64,000 nucleotides of DNA from Cephalotus follicularis (lineage: Eukaryota > Streptophyta > Magnoliopsida > Oxalidales > Cephalotaceae): the NCBI GenBank assembly GCA_001972305.1, contig BDDD01002394.1, positions 171,616 to 235,615 of the forward strand, given 5' to 3'. Each line of letters opens with the position of its first letter. The stretch's first letter is position 1. Below, piece after piece: positions 57,481 through 64,000 of the stretch. A program made the translations under genes and the position numbers. The notes beneath the pieces were generated by a model that worked only from the letters and a program-made list of their open reading frames with translations, made no database searches and had not been told where the DNA came from.

Positions 57481-60284
57481 TAAAAATAGATTAAAGTTTT
57501 GATAAAATAAAAGTTATAAACATAGGCCCAACCCAACATTGCATTAACTTATCCAAAAATTCAGGCTGGTATCAATCAGCCCAAATCACATAGGCCCCAT
57601 CCTTTCCTTCGCATGAGGATCAGGACAGTCCTTCACAAAAAACCCCTTATGACCACATACAAAACAGGCCCCGATAGCCTTGTAGCACACTCCCGCTGGA
57701 TGCTGTCTGCCGCAAACATCACACTTGGCAATCTGGAAATCCGAAACTCCCTGTGTCTGCCTCTGGTCATTACCGGGCTGTTGTTGTCCCCGGTTATCAT
57801 TCATCCTTCCTCGTTTGCCATTTCTACTCTTACTATTATATCCAGATCATTGCCCTTGAGAATCTCCCCTGTTTCTCTTCTTATCACTTTCCTAACGAGC
57901 TACCTAGAAATCTAGCCTCTCCATCTCTATGTTCTTCGCTGCATTTGCCACATCAGAAACATCAGCAAACCTGGTGTTAATCAGCTTACCCCTAAGCTGA
58001 TAGTGCAACTTCCACTTGAACTTCTCAGGCTGCTCCAGTGCTTTCCCCGCCGCGGACCCAACAAAACTAGCAAGCCTAGTGAAACGGGTCAGAAACTCAG
58101 TGACCGATTCTCCATCCTTATGTCTTGTATTGATAAACTCTATGGCATAAGCCTCCTTATCAGCAACGTGAAAGTACTGCTGATAAAAAACTTTGCAAAA
58201 CTCTGACCAGGTCAGAGCATCGATAAAGCTACTACCCTTAGCTAAACCCAGAGTAGTCCACCACTTCTGAGCATCACCCACAAGCTTGTAAGCAACTAAC
58301 TTAACCTTCTGCTCGTCACCACAAACAAGCACATCAAAGATCTTGTCCATATGAGCAATCTAGTGCTCAGACTCCACAGGAGTCATGGCGGAGCTGAAAG
58401 ACTGTGGCCTCTGTTTCTGAAACTGCTCAAGCCAAACATAAACAAGTCTGTCAATTCTATCCCCAGCTTCTCTTCCCAACAGAACATCAGCCAGAGCGTT
58501 CTCCTCAGCGACTGGCTCTCTACGGCCCTGATCCAGATTCTGCTCACCCATCACGCAACGTACCTCCCGAGCGACTGCCTGACGTACGAACTCTTCCATG
58601 GAAGGCACATTCCTGACTTCTTGAGCCTCACCGGGTGCAGTCCTCTGAGCAGCGTTCCTTGTATGTACCATCTAAGAAAAGGCACTGAAAACATGAAATA
58701 TCACAAGGAACATAACCGAAGAAGAAAACATATCATAAAATCATAACGGAAAAGCCTAACCAAGTGTTTACCCAATCTCACAGGACAAACCTAGTTAGAT
58801 CTTCTAAGGAAACAAAACCTATTGCTCTGATAGCACAATCTGTAACACCCCAGGACGACGAGAGTCGTCATAGGTCATAATACAGAACCTATCATAACAT
58901 AGCATAACTTATCTGAACATAAACATTTCTTTATTAGCCAAAATGTGGCGGTCATAGCATAAATGAAAACTATTCCAAACTTGAAACTTAAAATATTCGA
59001 AAATCTTACACATAAATCAAGTTCAAATATTAAACATAAACCATATGTATCATATTGTTCATGACCACTATCACAGTAAACATATGGGATCACACTCATA
59101 GGGATCCAGGACATAAAGGTGGTAATATCTCATTAACACATTATCCCGCTGCTCCTGAAAACCTGACGCATAGAAAAAAAAAACGCGACTGAGCAAACCT
59201 CAGTACAGATAAAGAAGGTAAAAACGGTAAACGATAAGTTTAAAAGCAGTAAGATCTCAATAAAATTCATAACAGAAATCTTAAGAAATTAAAAAAGTTT
59301 AATCATATTAGAATTTCCATAAAATACCAATTTCATATCTTTCGAAACATTTATGAATCATTTCAAAAACATCATTTCATGATTGATAAAGTCATACTGT
59401 GACACATACATATCACATTTCATAACATTTATTGGAAAGGGAGGTGCTAATTCCACATGCCCATTAGAATTGCAGTGTACGGCACTACACAAGTCAATTC
59501 TCACATATCATTTCATATCACATATACATACACTAGAATCGATTCATACGCCTCTATCATACATAGAGGATCCATAAATCAACCTCATGGGATTTTTTCA
59601 TAACATTGAGAGACGCCGTAGACTAATCACACCACTACGGAAATGTCATGTCCCCGTACCAGGTCTACAACATGCCTATGGTAAGCCCCATAGGTGGGTA
59701 CAATACTCAGTATTCAATCATTTCGAAAACATTGATTTATCTAATTCACTTTAAAAACACATAAATATGCTTTCTCAAAACATATTTGAAAATCGTTCAC
59801 AACGATAACATATATTTCATAGTCAAAACAGCAAGTCATTTATTTTTTGATATAAAGAGATGATCATTTCATATCGTAACGTATCATAGCATAAAAATAA
59901 AGGCAGGAACATTTAAATTCGTAAAGTGTCAAAAACCAACTTTATTTCTAAAACATGTCAAAACTATAAGACATAATCAAGTTCTTAAAACGAAGAAACA
60001 TAGCATAAAACAAAAATGATTTCAGTTCAATAAAACCAGATAGCCAAAGAACGATAGAAATCCGTACCTTATGCGTTCACAAAAGCACTTACGGAAAGAT
60101 TGTTAATTAAACTCCCCTTTTGAAGCGCAACAATCTAAAAGACACAAAACTATTCATATAAGGGTCTGAGAAACATTAGATACATATAAAAGACTCATTA
60201 GAGTGTTTTGAAAAGACCTGGATTGATTCGAGGAACAAATGAATCAAAACAATTGAAAACAGAAATTTTCTGGGCAAAACAGCT

Positions 60285-60510
60285 GACTGTTACAGAGCTC
60301 AAGTCGACTGTTGGAAGCTTGGAAGTCAACTAATCATAAGGGCCAGTTGACTACTCAAACCAGACTTACAGGCAGTCAACTGTGATAGAGGTCTAGTCAA
60401 CTGTGCATAGCAAGGAAGTCACAAGGCAGTCGACTATTTCATATGGCAGTCGACAACACAACCAAATCAACAGACTGTCCAAAAGAAAAACCGACTGTTC
60501 TGGACGACAG
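60285..60510. repeat. CAGTCGACTG cassette in LTR-A3
   Basis: Same order as in LTR-A2 without the insertion: AAGTCGACTG, CAGTCAACTG, GGCAGTCGACTATTTCATATGG, GCAGTCGACAAC. Several cores are changed to GTCAAC or GTTGAC. Confidence 0.8.
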
Positions 60511-61645
60511 AATAACAGAAACACAACATTTCCATGCAAAAACTTGTCCAAATGAGTATAACATTACACCAGAGACATATGAACATATACGTGTGACATT
60601 GTATGATGTTTAGATGACACAAAACACAGAAATTACATGGAAATTCATATACATTGACTTCACTTCCAAGGAACGAAAGAGAGAGTCTTTAAACATAAGC
60701 ATACATATAAGTCCAATTTTCTATCCATTACCACTTGCAGACAATAAAACCAGATTATAACATGTCCATGGTGTCTAAAACATACTGATAGGCTTAGGAA
60801 TACAATGACAGAACACATAAGGGCAGGAATCAATCCAAGAGACACTAGCAACACAAAACCGAAAGGCAAGGTAAAACAAACCATTACAGTGCAATTACTA
60901 ACCTGCAATGATTATCAAGAACACAGAAAACTGTAGAAGAACACCACAGTTCAGTTGTCAAACTGCTGTTTGCAGGAAAACAAGGAGAAGAAAATAAAGA
61001 ATACACAAACAGCCTTAAACCAACCAAAAGAACTCAACCAAAAGAACAACAAAAGAAATTACCTCTGTAAATTGATGAAACAACTCCACAAGAATCAACA
61101 CAGGCTTCAACAAAGTAGAATTCGACAGTGACAGGCTAAATGAAACAGATGGCATAATCTTAAGGCATGGCCTTCTTAAAATAGGAAAGAAAAGAGTGAT
61201 TTGAGGAATTGATAAGGAAGAAAAGGAGACAAGAATCAGATTAATAAGGAAGAAGAGGTCAAAGACGTGTAGAATTGATGAGGGAAGGAGAGAGTTATGG
61301 GAGAAGAGAGGAGAAGAAAGGAAAGAAAAGAGGAGAGAAATGGAAAAAGAAAAAATAAAAGGAAAATAAAAGGAAAATAAAAGAAAATAAGAAATTTTAA
61401 AATAAAAGAAAAGGAAATTGTTTTAATAATTTCAAACTTGTAAAAATAGAATAAAGTTTTGATAAAATAAAAGTTATAAACATAAGCCCAACCCAACATT
61501 GCATTAACTTATCCAAATCAGCCCAAATCACATAGGCCCAAAACACAGGGCAACGGACTTAAAAATAAAACAAATTAAAAAGCCCAAAAACAAGCAAATA
61601 TATAAAAGTCTGCAAACCACATATACGAACAAGCAGGGTATTACA

Positions 61646-62000
61646 TGAACGATGACTTAACTTTACATTTACTTATCTAAGCTACTATAAAATGGCTTTA
61701 CAATCTACTATGTCAAACATACTAGAGACCAACCAATTAATAGGTCCAAACTTCATTGATTGGAAGCGTAACCAAAAATTCATCATAACGGCCAATAAAT
61801 TGGTGTATGTGATGAAATCGGGGCCTCCATCACTAGGTGATGATCCTACACCTGATGAGTGCGACCGTCTAGCCATGTGGTTGGAGGACGACTAGTAGGC
61901 TCGGTGTTTAGCCCTTTTGTGGATTGTGATGACCCAAATTTCCAGTAAGGATATTAATTATGGAAAGATGATTGCTATTGTGTAGTTGACAAAAATTTCA
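61646..62000 (+). mobile_element. Copia gag start, continuing the element whose 5' LTR is LTR-B3
   Basis: 61692-61895 reads MALQSTMSNILETNQLIGPN, FIDWKRNQKFIITANKLVYV, then ...DECDRLAMWLEDD, the N-terminal part of Ty1/copia Gag. It follows the resumption point after Gypsy-A and lies at the distance from the leader seen in the minus-strand copy at 17395-18080. Truncated on the right at about 61950 by other retroelement DNA. Confidence 0.7.
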
Positions 62001-62029
62001 AGGGACCCGTAGTATGACCCTACGCTCGG

Positions 62030-62095
62030 TGAAAAACGCAGGTAAAGGCTGTGACTGTCGACGCTTAGATATAAAGAGTCGATGCTTTGCCCTGT
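62030..62095. repeat. Short GTCGACGCTT palindrome remnant
   Basis: CTGTCGACGCTTAG and GAGTCGATGCTTTGC lie within 30 bases, resembling the LTR-G cassette. The host LTR fragment is too short to assign. Confidence 0.5.
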
Positions 62096-62109
62096 GTCAG
62101 ATTGCGTGG

Positions 62110-64000
62110 ATCGTCAGAAGGAAGAGTTTTCGTTTGACAAGATAGAAGGAGAAGCATATCGATGGTGGGACATGATCGAGATGACGAAGACACTTCGGGA
62201 GTTATAAGCGATGACGTGTGAAACGTTTAAGGAAATATTTATGGACAAATATTTTCCTCAGCCAATGAAGGATGAAGATGGAAGATGTTCACGTGGTTAA
62301 GGATTTTATGAAATTGTTTCCAGAAGATATATCGGGCATACCACTTGATCAAGAGATAGAGTTTGCAATGGACTTAGTAACCGGAATGACTCCAGTTTCA
62401 AGGAGCCCTTATCGTATGATGTCGACTGAGTCGAAAGGATGGAAGAATAAGTTACAAGAGCTTTGGATAAAGGACTTATCCGACTAGGTGTATCACCATG
62501 GGATGCACCGGTGTGGTATATAAAGGAGAAAGAAAGGACAATGAGACTCTGTATAGATCATCAAGAACTGAATCAAGGTACCATCAAGAATAAGTATCCA
62601 TTGTTAAGGATCGATGATCTGTTTGATCAGCTTAAGAATGCTTAAGGATCAACCTTCGATAAAGTTGTCATTAAGAAAAGGTCAAGAAGTGGGAGGTACC
62701 GAAAACTGCTTTTAGGACAAGATATGGACACCTTGAGTCTTTGTAATATCATTGGATTGAGAAATACTCCAATTGCTTTTATGGAGTTGAGGAAGAGAGT
62801 GTTCAACAATTGTTGGGCCAGTTTGAAATAGTTTGATTGATGGAATTTGTGTATACTCCAAAAGTCAAGTGGAGTATAAAGAGTATTTGACTAATGTGTT
62901 GCAAACATTGAGGAGGGAACAATGGTATATTAAGTTCAGTAAGTACCAATTTTGGATGAAGGAAGTATCCTTCTTGGCCATGTAATTTCAAAAAAAGGTA
63001 TTTTAATGATCCCTGATAAGACTATGACAATGAAAGAATGGTAAAGACCAATGTTGGAAGCAGAATAAGACATTTTCTAGGGTTGATAAGTTACTACCAA
63101 AGGTTTATTTAATGATTCTCTCGCATTGCGAACCCTCTTGCAAGGGTGATACGGAAGAATGCTAAGTTCGAATAGTCTATCAATGCGAAGAGAGAGTTTC
63201 TTGGAGTCTTAAGGATTCTGAGTGTACCATCCAGTAAAAGAGAACATTTTGGCGGATGTTTTGAGCCACAGGAGCATCAAGGTTTTGACATCAATGATTA
63301 TCACACAAGAGAAGTTATTAAGGGATTTCCAAAGTTTGAACTTGGAAGTTAGAAAGCAAGGAGAAATAGCATTCTTATCTCAAGTTGTAGTTTGACTGTC
63401 TTTAGTTGAACGAATCAAGTAGTGTTAGTTTGATGATCCGAAGTTTAAAGAAGATAACGGGCAGAGATGTTGAATGTCTATATATCGGGAGAAAACGAAC
63501 GTCGTGACAGCTGTTTTAAGTCACGAGAGCATGGGAAAGTTGGCAACAATGAGTTCCGCACAAGAGGAGTTATCAAGATATTTTAAAAGGTTGAGTTTGG
63601 AACTTAAAAGGAAAAGAGAAGAAGATTAATTATGTCAAGTCATATCTCAACCATCTTTAGTGAAAAGAGTTAAGATGCATCAAGTTGATGATTCGGATGC
63701 TCAAGGAGATAGCGGACGTAGATGTTGAACGCTTATGTATGGGAAGAAGAAAGAGGAAGGAAATTGTTGGAAATAGAAAAGGTAAGTAAGGAAGCATCTT
63801 CTAGCAGCCCAAAGTGAGTAAAAGAGTTATGCGGATAAGAGACAAAAAGAGTTACAATTAAAAGTGAGAGATCTTGTTTTTCTTAAAGGTTTTGCCTTAG
63901 AAAGAAGATTATGATTCTCTTAAAGGTATTGCCTTGGAAAGGAGTAAAGAGAATTGACAAAAGGGAAAGCTTATTCCATAATACTTTGGACTATTGGAGA
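62110..64000 (+). mobile_element. Decayed gypsy gag-pol remnant running off the right edge
   Basis: In order: a gag fragment at 62130-62280 (EGEAYRWWDMIEM...FMDKYFPQPMKDED); start of pol at 62272-62487 (VKDFMKLFPEDISGIPLDQE, SRSPYRM); reverse transcriptase 62463-63170 ([39 protein letters not shown]); and an integrase end near 63815-63885 (YADKRQKELQLKVRDLVFLK). A fossil with many interruptions, more decayed than the other gypsies in the window. Two related ~250-bp segments (63300-63480 and 63553-63735) indicate an internal duplication. Confidence 0.75.

Larger units (their letters stand above)
53999..61645 (-). mobile_element. Gag-only chromovirus (Gypsy-A) inserted in the copia, duplication TAAAC/TGAAC
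   Basis: Left (3') LTR-A2 53999-57598, gag 57604-58671, primer site 58825-58836 (GCTCTGATAGCA, one base from the tRNA-iMet complement), right (5') LTR-A3 58842-61645. Flanks TAAAC (53994-53998) and TGAAC (61646-61650) agree at four of five bases, and copia sequence resumes outside. Gag starts MVHTRNAAQRTAPGEAQEVR and has the KWW core and the CFVCGHKGFFVKDC knuckle, close to the Gypsy-C gag. No pol sequence is present, so it is a defective copy with a few breaks. The LTRs differ by several percent by eye (about 20 in the first ~230 bases). LTR-A2 hosts solo LTR-D. Confidence 0.85.

Noticed and set aside
57279-57539. 86-residue hydrophobic Leu/Phe-rich frame, repeated at 61236-61499
   Set aside because: It is the complement of a polypurine tract inside LTR-A. 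Similarity between the two copies reflects LTR identity.

Overview
The window is a gene-poor, repeat-packed stretch of a flowering-plant nuclear genome, probably a eudicot with long LTR retrotransposons. It holds plant Ty3/gypsy chromoviruses of the Tekay/Del type (gag with zinc knuckles, chromodomain at the end of pol, LTRs of 2-2.9 kb), Ty1/copia elements primed by initiator tRNA-Met, a Tat-like LTR, a PIF/Harbinger remnant and a CACTA (En/Spm-like) remnant with spliceosomal introns. I recognise no functional host gene, tRNA gene or rRNA gene. Almost all short open frames are shadows of transposon DNA.

Layout. 1-930: end of an LTR running off the left edge. 931-2756: AT-rich DNA with a tandem duplication split by a solo LTR (1613-2512, target-site duplication ATAAC). 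2757-5627: solo chromovirus LTR (duplication ATATT), next to Harbinger transposase and its partner ORF on the minus strand (5633-7378). 7379-16585: two LTR pieces and a mosaic minus-strand gypsy whose pol and gag halves belong to different subfamilies, with a piece of copia LTR between them. 16586-26133: layered LTRs, a minus-strand copia 5' end, a solo copia LTR (duplication ATTAC), and a 2.4-kb gypsy LTR that contains a 2.8-kb solo LTR. 26134-30153: a leader and LTR, then two copia LTR pieces. 30154-32062: CACTA remnant. 32560-36073: copia 3' end and unassigned DNA. 36074-62000: one large nest. A Tat-like element holds a copia LTR (B4). B4 holds a near-complete gypsy (37508-49409, itself holding a solo copia LTR with duplication GTTTC) and a copia 5' half (50191 on). 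The copia holds a gag-only gypsy (53999-61645), whose left LTR holds a solo LTR with duplication CAGTC. 62000-64000: decayed gypsy pol.

The most striking signal is not a gene. Nearly every LTR family here, gypsy and copia alike, carries a 100-350 bp cassette of short perfect palindromes. Most share the core GTCGAC with family-specific flanks (CAGTCGACTG, AAGCGTCGACGCTT, AAAGACGTCGACGTCTTT). Others use GAGGTC/GACCTC or TTGAGT/ACTCAA hairpins. The cassettes appear to lie in the transcribed R-U5 or leader part of the elements. In one case a cassette is itself the insertion site of another LTR that carries its own cassette. I know of no description of such a cassette shared across superfamilies; literature could not be searched, and its function is open.
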